Below, piece after piece: positions 1 to 4,494 of a stretch of DNA of 6,079 nt (position 1 is the first letter of the stretch; every line of letters starts with the position of its first letter). Source of the DNA: Campylobacterales bacterium (GTDB lineage Bacteria; Campylobacterota; Campylobacteria; Campylobacterales; QNZT01); the NCBI GenBank assembly GCA_027056215.1, contig JALULO010000260.1, positions 1 through 6,079 of the forward strand, in the 5' to 3' direction. The notes under the pieces are model-generated. The model was not told where the DNA came from and made no database searches. It saw only the letters and a list, made by a program, of their open reading frames with translations. The translations under genes and the position numbers were made by a program.

Positions 1-2155
1 ATATTTTACTTATCGTAAAAAGTGAGGAAAGAGTTGAAACTATAACATTTACTTGTGTCTGTAAATTTAAATTACTATCTTTTGCTATAATCTTGCAAAT
101 TCCAAAACCAACTAAGCTTACTAATCCTTTATTATCAATGATCGCAATTAATTCATTACTTGATTCAAATTCAACATCACTTGTAACATCTTTTTCAGTT
201 TGATCAGAATAGATCCCCTGTATTGTCACTTGCCTAGTTTCATTTATGCTTGTATTTTGTTTTGCATATATTGATATATTTGACGGAGTTGCTTGCAAAC
301 TAATCAATATCGCCTCTATTACTTCATCTTCAATAGTAGCATTTTTTTCTTCTGAAAAAGCAGTAATGATTGTTTTTCCTTCTTTGTGTGTGCTTATATC
401 GCCATTAGAATTTATTGTCGCTACAGATTCATCACTAGATGAAAAAGTAGCCTGTATATCTTTTGTAGAGCCGTCAGTATATACCCCTTGGACAAACACT
501 TTATCGGTTAAACCTTTAGCGATATGCCCCTCTAAATCTATTGAACCTCCGGTTTTAGGTATAATATCTATACTTACCAGTTCAGCATCACTTATCACAA
601 TACTCGTTTCATTACTCAAAGACCCAACAGTTGCCTTAACTTTGGCAGTTCCTAATCCTATTGCTGTAACTAACCCTTCTGCATCAACTTTTGCCAAAGT
701 TGGCGTTGTGCTGCTCCATGTTACTTGACTCGATACATCTTTTGTAGTTGCATCACTATATGTCCCTGTTACAGAAAGTTGTGCTGCTTTTCCTTTTGCA
801 AGTTTCGCTACTCCCAGCGGATCTATCATGATACTTGAAAGTATTGCAGGAGTGACAGTTACAGTTGCTTGGGCTGTAAATTCTGCTGATTTTACACCGA
901 TCGTTACTGTTCCCTCTTTTAAAGCCGTAACTTTTCCACTTGCGTCTACAGTCGCCACCGTCACATCACTAGAGTTAAAATCAACACCGCTGGTCAAAGT
1001 CTGTGTTTGCGCGTTTGTGTAAGTCCCTGTAACAGTAACTTGACTAATAAGTCCTTTAGCGATATTTTGTGTAGCGGGTGTAAGCTCTATTCCCGTTAAT
1101 TCTGCATCACTTATCATGATGGTTTTTGTGGCAGTAATCGCGTCTTTTTTAGCTGTTATGATAACTGTCCCCGTATCTATTGCTTTAACGATTCCCGTTG
1201 CATCTATCGTTGCTTTACTTGTATCTGAACTGCGCCATGTCACTTGACTTGTCATGTCCGTTGCTGTCTCATCGCTAAATGTTCCGGTTGCAGATAGTTT
1301 TGTCTCTGTTCCCTCGGCTATTTCTGTATTTGTAGCATTGATATCTAAGGAGATCAAATTTGCATCGGTAACTGTTAGCGTTGCTGTTTTGCTGAGCCCT
1401 TTGTAAGTTGCTTTTATCGTTGTTGTTCCGATACTTTTTGCTTCTGCTTTTGTGCCATTCATGAGTGCGACTACATTTGAAGAAGAATTCCAGGTGACAT
1501 CACTTGTTATATCTCTTTTAACGCCATTTGAAAAACTGCCTTTGGCTGTAAAGTTTACAGACTCACCCAGTGCGATAGTGGCATTTGTCGGAGTTAGTGT
1601 TATGGAAGTTAATTTTTCAACATTATCTTTGAGATGCTCCATCGCATTTTTTTCGCTGACATAAGCTTTGCCTACATCTTCGACAAGTACTTTGATATCA
1701 CTTTCGCCAAGTTCTGAAAGTTTTTGTTCTACAGAAAATGTCTCTATCGCTTTTGGGGTAATTTTGATAACTTTATCAATATCTCCATCGTCATCAAGTG
1801 ATTGTAAAAATCTTGTAAGCGCCACTACTTTTGCATTTGTAAAATCAGTTCTTGGTTTTCCGATAATATCCTGAGGGTAAATCTTTTTATCAGCAGTCAT
1901 TTTAGAAACGGTTCCGATGATAAGATTTCCTATCTTGAAAGTAACTGGAAATTCTCTACACTCAAACATACCTTCATCATCAGTTACGCTTGCAATATTA
2001 CCACATTCATAACCTAATCCACTGATAGGAGAATCGACAACAAAACTTTTTTGCAGGGGTAGTATTTGTCCAGAAGGAGTACTGCTACTTCCTCCGCAAC
2101 CTGTCATGACTGCCAAAAACCAACCTAAAACTACCAAAAATACAATATTTTTCAT
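1..2155 (-). CDS. Large surface lipoprotein with tandem bacterial Ig-like (Big_2-type) domains, C-terminus outside window
   Basis: 718 codons run without a stop to the left edge, so the 3' end is missing. The ATG at 2155 follows a strong GGAGGT (2161-2166, 5 nt spacing). Residues 1-20 are a lipoprotein signal peptide ending in VMTGC (Cys20 would be lipidated), followed by a Gly/Ser linker. Residues 36-180 form an N-terminal domain with two cysteines (51, 66) and an acidic LDDDGDID stretch (120-127) that resembles a calcium-binding loop. Similar domains precede repeats in surface lipoproteins of marine proteobacteria (from memory). Six Ig-like repeats follow at about 182-264, 265-350, 351-436, 437-523, 524-614 and 615-708. 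Each carries the pattern VTW.SS....A.(I/V)D..G.V.A...GT..I.A; a seventh seems to start at 709. Repeat 5 has a longer first loop. Such proteins usually act as adhesins or surface scaffolds; that role is inferred. The XRE gene is divergently transcribed from the same promoter region. Confidence 0.9.
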   Translation of the reverse strand, partial: MKNIVFLVVLGWFLAVMTGCGGSSSTPSGQILPLQKSFVVDSPISGLGYECGNIASVTDDEGMFECREFPVTFKIGNLIIGTVSKMTADKKIYPQDIIGKPRTDFTNAKVVALTRFLQSLDDDGDIDKVIKITPKAIETFSVEQKLSELGESDIKVLVEDVGKAYVSEKNAMEHLKDNVEKLTSITLTPTNATIALGESVNFTAKGSFSNGVKRDITSDVTWNSSSNVVALMNGTKAEAKSIGTTTIKATYKGLSKTATLTVTDANLISLDINATNTEIAEGTETKLSATGTFSDETATDMTSQVTWRSSDTSKATIDATGIVKAIDTGTVIITAKKDAITATKTIMISDAELTGIELTPATQNIAKGLISQVTVTGTYTNAQTQTLTSGVDFNSSDVTVATVDASGKVTALKEGTVTIGVKSAEFTAQATVTVTPAILSSIMIDPLGVAKLAKGKAAQLSVTGTYSDATTKDVSSQVTWSSTTPTLAKVDAEGLVTAIGLGTAKVKATVGSLSNETSIVISDAELVSIDIIPKTGGSIDLEGHIAKGLTDKVFVQGVYTDGSTKDIQATFSSSDESVATINSNGDISTHKEGKTIITAFSEEKNATIEDEVIEAILISLQATPSNISIYAKQNTSINETRQVTIQGIYSDQTEKDVTSDVEFESSNELIAIIDNKGLVSLVGFGICKIIAKDSNLNLQTQVNVIVSTLSSLFTISKI

Positions 2156-2170
2156 TATTTACCTCCAAAT

Positions 2171-2186
2171 TTATCCTATAGGATAA
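2171..2186. promoter_or_regulatory. Palindromic operator copy 1 (lipoprotein side)
   Basis: TTATCCTATAGGATAA is a perfect 16-bp palindrome lying just upstream of the lipoprotein gene's ribosome binding site. The same 12-bp core (ATCCTATAGGAT) recurs at 2228-2239, 55 bp away centre to centre, about five helical turns. Perfect duplication flanking a short divergent region next to a DNA-binding protein gene is the classic layout of an operator pair. The sequence is seen directly; binding by the XRE protein is inference. Confidence 0.7.
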
Positions 2187-2195
2187 TGATAAAAC

Positions 2196-2201
2196 ATTCT
2201 A
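2196..2201 (-). promoter_or_regulatory. Candidate -10 box for the lipoprotein gene
   Basis: On the minus strand this reads TAGAAT, one mismatch from TATAAT. Transcription would start near 2189, placing palindrome copy 1 at the very start of the transcript. No clear -35 box is visible, which is usual for Campylobacterota sigma-70 promoters. Other AT-rich hexamers nearby could serve instead. Confidence 0.35.
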
Positions 2202-2203
2202 TC

Positions 2204-2209
2204 TATATT
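2204..2209 (+). promoter_or_regulatory. Candidate -10 box for the XRE gene
   Basis: TATATT has one mismatch from TATAAT. Transcription would start near 2216, placing palindrome copy 2 about 10-25 nt downstream of the start. GATAAT at 2182-2187 is an alternative, also with one mismatch. Confidence 0.3.
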
Positions 2210-2222
2210 AAGCTTAGCTTAA
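2208..2222. repeat. Inverted repeat between the two operators
   Basis: TTAAGC-TTA-GCTTAA is a perfect 6+3+6 inverted repeat, unrelated in sequence to the flanking palindromes. It overlaps the candidate plus-strand -10 box at 2204-2209. It may be a site for a second regulator or a chance AT-rich palindrome. Confidence 0.45.
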
Positions 2223-2225
2223 ATT

Positions 2226-2241
2226 TAATCCTATAGGATAA
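2226..2241. promoter_or_regulatory. Palindromic operator copy 2, overlapping the XRE gene's ribosome binding site
   Basis: TAATCCTATAGGATAA differs from copy 1 at one outer base and keeps the perfect 12-bp core at 2228-2239. Its right half supplies the only Shine-Dalgarno-like sequence of the XRE gene (AGGA, 2235-2238, 5 nt before the ATG at 2244). Protein bound here would lie over the start of the gene, which fits autorepression. Confidence 0.7.
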
Positions 2242-2243
2242 AA

Positions 2244-2507
2244 ATGAAGCAAAATTTATATTTTGACCAAATTTCTATAGAAGAAGTAGAAGGTTTTCAT
2301 CAAAAAATCGCTACTAATATTAGAAAATTTCGTGAAGAAAATAAGATAACACAACATGACATGGCATTAAGCATGGGAATAGAATCAGTCGCTTTTTACT
2401 CCAATTGTGAAAACCTCCGGTATGGAAAGCACTTCAACATCGAACATATTTTTAAAATTTCACGGATTTTAGAAGTAGATATTGAGGAATTTTTTAAGAA
2501 TAGTTAG
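2244..2507 (+). CDS. Short XRE-family helix-turn-helix regulator
   Basis: 87 residues, a single Cro/C1-type DNA-binding domain with a short N-terminal extension (1-18). Residues 21-34 form helix 1 (IATNIRKFREENK). Residues 36-45 (TQHDMALSMG) are the positioning helix, and 46-57 (IESVAFYSNCEN) the turn and recognition helix. The pattern GKHFNIEHIFKIS.IL.VDI.EFF (61-84) completes the fold. There is no sensor, peptidase or kinase domain, so it most likely dimerises and binds DNA constitutively or is controlled by its own level. Short stand-alone XRE proteins with this KHFNIEH motif are, from memory, common in Campylobacterota. The start at 2244 is supported only by AGGA inside palindrome copy 2. 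It is divergent from the Ig-like lipoprotein gene and separated from it by two identical palindromes, so it probably represses itself and that gene. A phage or restriction-modification controller is an alternative, but no such genes are visible. Confidence 0.9.
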   Translation: MKQNLYFDQISIEEVEGFHQKIATNIRKFREENKITQHDMALSMGIESVAFYSNCENLRYGKHFNIEHIFKISRILEVDIEEFFKNS

Positions 2508-2536
2508 AAAACAAAAGAGATCTAGGATTTTACTTC

Positions 2537-2619
2537 GTTTCTCTCCAACTTAGATATTTCGTGCATATTTATCCATAGTTTTAAAGATGGACTGCAAGAA
2601 ATAGAGTTGTAGAGAGGAA
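2537..2619. repeat. Imperfect long inverted repeat
   Basis: The left arm at about 2537-2564 (containing TCTCTCCAACT and TTTCGTGC) is roughly complementary to the right arm at about 2594-2619 (GCAAGAAAT, AGTTGTAGAGAG), with several mismatches and small gaps and a spacer of about 30 nt. It could fold in RNA or be a remnant of a small mobile element. The match is weak. Confidence 0.25.
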
Positions 2620-2659
2620 AACTAATCTCAAAAGCAGTTCAAGAATTTTTAAATGAACT

Positions 2660-2764
2660 TTAAACATAAAAACAATTCCCATGGGTTATATGGTAACATA
2701 GCCAATCCTTTAAGGTACAAGCTGTGATTGATAAAAGTGTTGTTAGAAAAATTGAAGTTCTCAT
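2660..2764 (-). CDS. Possible 34-residue lipoprotein-like peptide (doubtful)
   Basis: An ATG at 2764 is preceded by AAGGA (2773-2777) at a good 8-nt spacing. The peptide begins MRTSIFLTTLLSITAC, which reads as a minimal lipoprotein signal sequence: one basic residue, a hydrophobic stretch, then SITAC with Cys16 at the expected place. Only 18 residues follow (TLKDWLCYHITHGNCFYV), with two more cysteines (23, 31). Tiny lipoproteins such as entericidins and lysis peptides exist at this size, but I do not recognise this one. It lies 65 bp downstream of the 245-residue protein gene on the same strand and could be read through from it. A chance ORF in non-coding DNA, or the decayed front end of a longer lipoprotein gene, is equally possible. 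Confidence 0.25.
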   Translation of the reverse strand: MRTSIFLTTLLSITACTLKDWLCYHITHGNCFYV

Positions 2765-2801
2765 GTTCGATGTCCTTGTGTTGATATAACGCAAGCATCG
2801 G

Positions 2802-2829
2802 CACATAGAATATTTTTGTATACTACGTG
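2802..2829 (-). terminator. Stem-loop directly after the 245-residue protein gene
   Basis: In minus-strand RNA, CACGUAG (2829-2823) pairs with CUAUGUG (2808-2802), seven base pairs including one G-U, around an AU-rich 14-nt loop. The stem begins at the base right after the stop codon (2830-2832). There is no U-run after it, so it may be a 3'-end processing or stability element, not a classical intrinsic terminator. Confidence 0.3.
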
Positions 2830-3567
2830 TTATAGTAAACTACTGTAAGTCGTATTAAAATTGGTATTTGCCAGTAGTGTGGATAGAAGGGTGTTTCTTT
2901 GTGAAAAGAGGTTCACTGCTTGGTTTAATGCCTCTTTATCAGGAGAATTGAGTCCATATAAAGAGTTGAACTGATCTAAAAATGAGGAAGTTTGAGAATC
3001 TTCGTTGTTAAAAAAGAGTCGATTGAGTTGTAAAGATAAAGTAGCGAACTTCTGAGACTCTTCATCGCTTATTTGTGTGGGAAAGATTGCGTTAAATCCT
3101 TGCGTCAGTTGTGAAAGTGTACTACCTTGTGAACCGGTTAGTTGGTTTAAAGAGAGTTCCGCCATATAGTTTTTAAGTTCAGTCGAGAGATCTTTGAGTT
3201 GGGTTCGCTCTGTTGGCGATATCTTTTGATCTTTTAGTAAGTTGTTTACAAGGTCATCATAAGTCTTGTCAAAATCCAATGTTTGAAAATTTGTGTTAGA
3301 AGTTAGGGAAAGTGTATCTAAACTTTTTTGTATCGTTTGGAGTTCTTGTTGTTGTAAGGGTGAAAGCTCATTTGGTAAGCCAAATATACCATCAAACTGT
3401 TTGTCTATACTGGATATATCAAAAAGATTTTTTGCCTGATCAGAGAAGTTCACTGTATCAATGATGCCATTTTGGATAGATTGGCTGATGAGTGCAGCTC
3501 GTCTGTTTTGGGAGATAGTGCTGGGAAGTTTGACAATATTGTTGATGCTATTGACAAAAGTTCCCAT
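2830..3567 (-). CDS. Unrecognised 245-residue protein with a four-copy helical repeat
   Basis: The ATG at 3567 is chosen because AGAGGT (3573-3578) lies 5 nt upstream; the in-frame GTG one codon earlier would be too close. There is no signal peptide or membrane segment, no cysteine and no tryptophan. It is rich in Leu, Asn, Gln and Ser. I see four related units at about residues 54-86, 98-134, 153-184 and 196-227. Each has an aromatic-rich F(D/N).(I/L)(F/Y)-like segment followed by (I/L)S or SP, an acidic/polar turn and a helix of the form L..L...L..L. The motif NTNF occurs after unit 1 (91-94) and unit 4 (234-237). Residues 37-52 (DTVNFSDQAKNLFDIS) loosely resemble the V.LS..A..L segment of FlgM-like flagellar proteins, too weak to assign function. 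A solvent-exposed, export-substrate or scaffold-like helical protein is possible. It is transcribed from its own promoter (3588-3596), separate from the VanZ-like gene upstream. Confidence 0.8.
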   Translation of the reverse strand: MGTFVNSINNIVKLPSTISQNRRAALISQSIQNGIIDTVNFSDQAKNLFDISSIDKQFDGIFGLPNELSPLQQQELQTIQKSLDTLSLTSNTNFQTLDFDKTYDDLVNNLLKDQKISPTERTQLKDLSTELKNYMAELSLNQLTGSQGSTLSQLTQGFNAIFPTQISDEESQKFATLSLQLNRLFFNNEDSQTSSFLDQFNSLYGLNSPDKEALNQAVNLFSQRNTLLSTLLANTNFNTTYSSLL

Positions 3568-3573
3568 CACACA

Positions 3574-3607
3574 CCTCTTTTTTTATCATTATAACATAAA
3601 AAAGAGG
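3574..3607. repeat. Inverted repeat enclosing the promoter
   Basis: CCTC followed by seven T and AT (3574-3586) is complementary to AT, six A and GAGG (3596-3607) apart from one extra T, around a 9-nt loop that contains the -10 box. It lies between the VanZ-like gene's stop and the next gene's start, so in read-through RNA from upstream it would form a hairpin that hides the ribosome binding site. It could also act as a weak bidirectional terminator. Confidence 0.5.
3588..3596 (-). promoter_or_regulatory. Extended -10 promoter of the 245-residue protein gene
   Basis: The minus strand reads TGT-TATAAT, a perfect -10 box with the TGn extension, preceded by a T-run (TTTTTTA) as is typical of Campylobacterota sigma-70 promoters. 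Transcription would start near 3581, giving a leader of about 14 nt that includes the AGAGGT ribosome binding site. Confidence 0.75.
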
Positions 3608-3618
3608 GCTATTATGCG

Positions 3619-3981
3619 TTAGAGAGCAGGTTGTAGTAATCCTTTGGAATATCTAAAAAGACTTAAAGCACTTTGAAAAGCAAAAATCCCTACCAGGTCA
3701 GCGATAACATCATACACACTTGTTTCACGGTAAGGTATAAAATACTGAATAAACTCTATGAAAATCCCAAAAAGTAAAAGTGCAGTAACATTTCGTATCC
3801 TAGCATCATAAGTTGATGATGAACGGTTTAAGAGTAGTGAAAGTGTAAAAAATGCAAAGATATGTTTGATTTTATCTACATATTCACCATCAAAATCTAA
3901 GTGATCATTTGCAGTTGTCGCAAAATAGAGCACGGCTATAACCGTGATAAAAAATAGTGTTTTATAATATACTTTTTTCAA
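3619..3981 (-). CDS. VanZ-family small membrane protein
   Basis: 120 residues with about four membrane segments (7-23, 38-52, 64-82, 89-108), the usual size and layout of a minimal VanZ-like protein. Family landmarks are visible in order: D36-KIKH40 with F43 in the second segment, E76..Q79 in the third, then P83.R85, S88, D91 and G98. The position before G98 that is usually Asn (aN..G) is Asp95 here. VanZ-like proteins are named after the teicoplanin-resistance accessory protein, but their biochemical role is mostly unknown; lone copies like this are not evidence of resistance. Start: the only suitable codon is TTG at 3981, with AAAAAAGG six nt upstream; no in-frame ATG lies upstream before a stop. 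It follows the 96-residue secreted protein gene by 44 nt on the same strand, so the two may share a transcript, though TATGAT at 4006-4011 (minus) could be its own -10 box. Confidence 0.85.
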   Translation of the reverse strand: MKKVYYKTLFFITVIAVLYFATTANDHLDFDGEYVDKIKHIFAFFTLSLLLNRSSSTYDARIRNVTALLLFGIFIEFIQYFIPYRETSVYDVIADLVGIFAFQSALSLFRYSKGLLQPAL

Positions 3982-4005
3982 AAAAAACCTTTTTTGCAGG
4001 ACTAT

Positions 4006-4011
4006 ATCATA
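4006..4011 (-). promoter_or_regulatory. Candidate -10 box for the VanZ-like gene
   Basis: Minus strand TATGAT, one mismatch from TATAAT, 24 nt before the TTG start. It would give a leader of about 18 nt. Co-transcription with the upstream gene is the alternative. Confidence 0.3.
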
Positions 4012-4015
4012 AACT

Positions 4016-4043
4016 CTTCAAAAAATCAATAAACTTTTTGAAG
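4016..4043. repeat. Inverted repeat over the stop of the 96-residue protein gene
   Basis: CTTCAAAAA (4016-4024) and TTTTTGAAG (4035-4043) are perfect 9-nt arms around a 10-nt loop containing the TGA stop (4026-4028). It has a low-GC stem and no U-run beyond it, so it is more likely a weak attenuator or RNA end structure than a strong terminator. Confidence 0.4.
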
Positions 4044-4316
4044 CTTGTTTCTGCGGTTATATTGTTTTGCCCTTCTATCAAGCTCTGAGCCTCTTAAATC
4101 TGCTATTGCAGTGTGTGTTTGTACTTTATGATCGCGTATAGCTGATTTTGTATCTCTTTTGAGTGTAAGTATAGACTCTTCATGTTGTACTACATTTTCT
4201 TTGATGATTCTAAAAGTTTGTAGATCATCTTGATGTTTATTGTGTAAGTTCTCTTGTGCTTGCAATGCACTAGCAGCAGTTAAAGCCAGTGTAAATGTTA
4301 AAATTATTTTTATCAT
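4026..4316 (-). CDS. Small secreted periplasmic protein, charged and probably coiled-coil
   Basis: 96 residues. Residues 1-20 are a typical Sec signal peptide (MIKII, a hydrophobic core, then SALQA), with likely cleavage after Ala20. The mature part of 76 residues is almost free of hydrophobic clusters. It has heptad-like spacing in 28-80 (QDDLQTFRIIKENVV, EESILTLKRDTKSAI, HTAIADLRGSELDRR) and a strongly basic tail (RRAKQYNRRNKLQK, 80-93). There are no cysteines or recognised domain. The start is clear: AAGGA (4323-4327) lies six nt before ATG 4316. A -10-like TATATT at 4336-4341 (minus) is 20 nt upstream. It is divergent from feoB across a palindrome-rich region, so it may share regulation with it. 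Function unknown; a periplasmic binding or scaffold role would be a guess. Confidence 0.8.
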   Translation of the reverse strand: MIKIILTFTLALTAASALQAQENLHNKHQDDLQTFRIIKENVVQHEESILTLKRDTKSAIRDHKVQTHTAIADLRGSELDRRAKQYNRRNKLQKVY

Positions 4317-4335
4317 GTTTTATCCTTGTATGTTA

Positions 4336-4341
4336 AATATA
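4336..4341 (-). promoter_or_regulatory. Candidate -10 box for the 96-residue protein gene
   Basis: Minus strand TATATT, one mismatch from TATAAT, about 20 nt upstream of the start codon. It would give a leader of about 12 nt containing AAGGA. No -35 box is evident. Confidence 0.4.
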
Positions 4342-4378
4342 AACTTAGATCGGCAAAGATAAAGAAAACTTAACCAGT

Positions 4379-4400
4379 AATATCTATAAAAATAGATATT
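4379..4400. promoter_or_regulatory. Palindrome 1 of the feoB divergent promoter region
   Basis: AATATCTAT and ATAGATATT are perfect 9-nt arms around AAAA. It overlaps palindrome 2 by five bases (4396-4400). No gene ends here, so an operator is likelier than a terminator; the regulator is unknown. Confidence 0.5.
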
Positions 4401-4418
4401 GAAAAACATTTTCAATAT
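4396..4418. promoter_or_regulatory. Fur-box-like palindrome upstream of feoB
   Basis: ATATTGAAAA and TTTTCAATAT are perfect 10-nt arms around ACA. Read as a 7-1-7 repeat, its centre (4400-4414, TGAAAAACATTTTCA) matches the Fur pattern TGATAAT-N-ATTATCA at 11 of 14 positions. It lies roughly 40-60 bp upstream of the proposed feoB transcription start. Iron-responsive repression of feoB by Fur is well established in other bacteria; its application to this site is inference. Confidence 0.6.
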
Positions 4419-4422
4419 TAAC

Positions 4423-4437
4423 TTATCTTTAAGATAA
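4423..4437. promoter_or_regulatory. Palindrome 3 of the feoB divergent promoter region
   Basis: TTATCTT-T-AAGATAA is a perfect 7-1-7 palindrome. It occupies the expected -35/spacer zone of the candidate feoB promoter, so a bound protein would block RNA polymerase. It does not match the Fur pattern well. Confidence 0.45.
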
Positions 4438-4444
4438 CTTGGGC

Positions 4445-4450
4445 TACAAT
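4445..4450 (+). promoter_or_regulatory. Candidate -10 box of feoB
   Basis: TACAAT has one mismatch from TATAAT and is preceded by GGGC. Transcription would start near 4457, giving a leader of about 38 nt. Confidence 0.5.
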
Positions 4451-4494
4451 TTCACGAATTTGAAAATAAATATCAAAAACCCCGAAGGATGAAA

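Larger units (their letters stand above)
2508..2829. other. 322-bp region with no convincing gene
   Basis: The region lies between the convergent ends of the XRE gene (plus) and the 245-residue protein gene (minus). Both strands have stops in all frames at short intervals. The longest open stretches are about 39 codons without a credible start (minus, 2522-2638) and the 34-residue micro-ORF listed separately. An imperfect inverted repeat spans 2537-2619 and a stem-loop lies at 2802-2829. I see no clear terminator with a U-run after the XRE gene. It could be decayed coding sequence, but no family is recognisable. Confidence 0.6.

Noticed and set aside
246..1874. Several plus-strand open frames (246-728, 828-1022, 1452-1664, 1668-1874)
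   Set aside because: They lie antisense to the continuous Ig-like lipoprotein gene; their translations are low-complexity shadows without ribosome binding sites or recognisable domains.
1..2155. Tandem DNA repeats or slippage-prone phase-variable tract in the lipoprotein gene
   Set aside because: The Ig-like units repeat only at protein level; the DNA copies are diverged and I see no long homopolymer or short tandem repeat that would cause phase variation.
2182..2200. Possible Fur box (GATAATGATAA start) in the lipoprotein/XRE promoter region
   Set aside because: Only the left 11 bases match the GATAATGATAATCATTATC consensus; the right half fails (12 of 19 overall), and much of the match comes from the palindrome's own GATAA.
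2522..2638. 39-codon open stretch on the minus strand, perhaps a gene remnant
   Set aside because: It has no credible start before a final 14-residue segment and no recognisable similarity; this length is expected by chance.
3568..3570. In-frame GTG as start of the 245-residue protein
   Set aside because: It lies only 2 nt from the AGAGGT ribosome binding site, whereas the ATG at 3567 has proper 5-nt spacing.
4489..4491. ATG two codons upstream as the feoB start
   Set aside because: It overlaps the AAGGA ribosome binding site itself; the ATG at 4495 has a normal 5-nt spacing.
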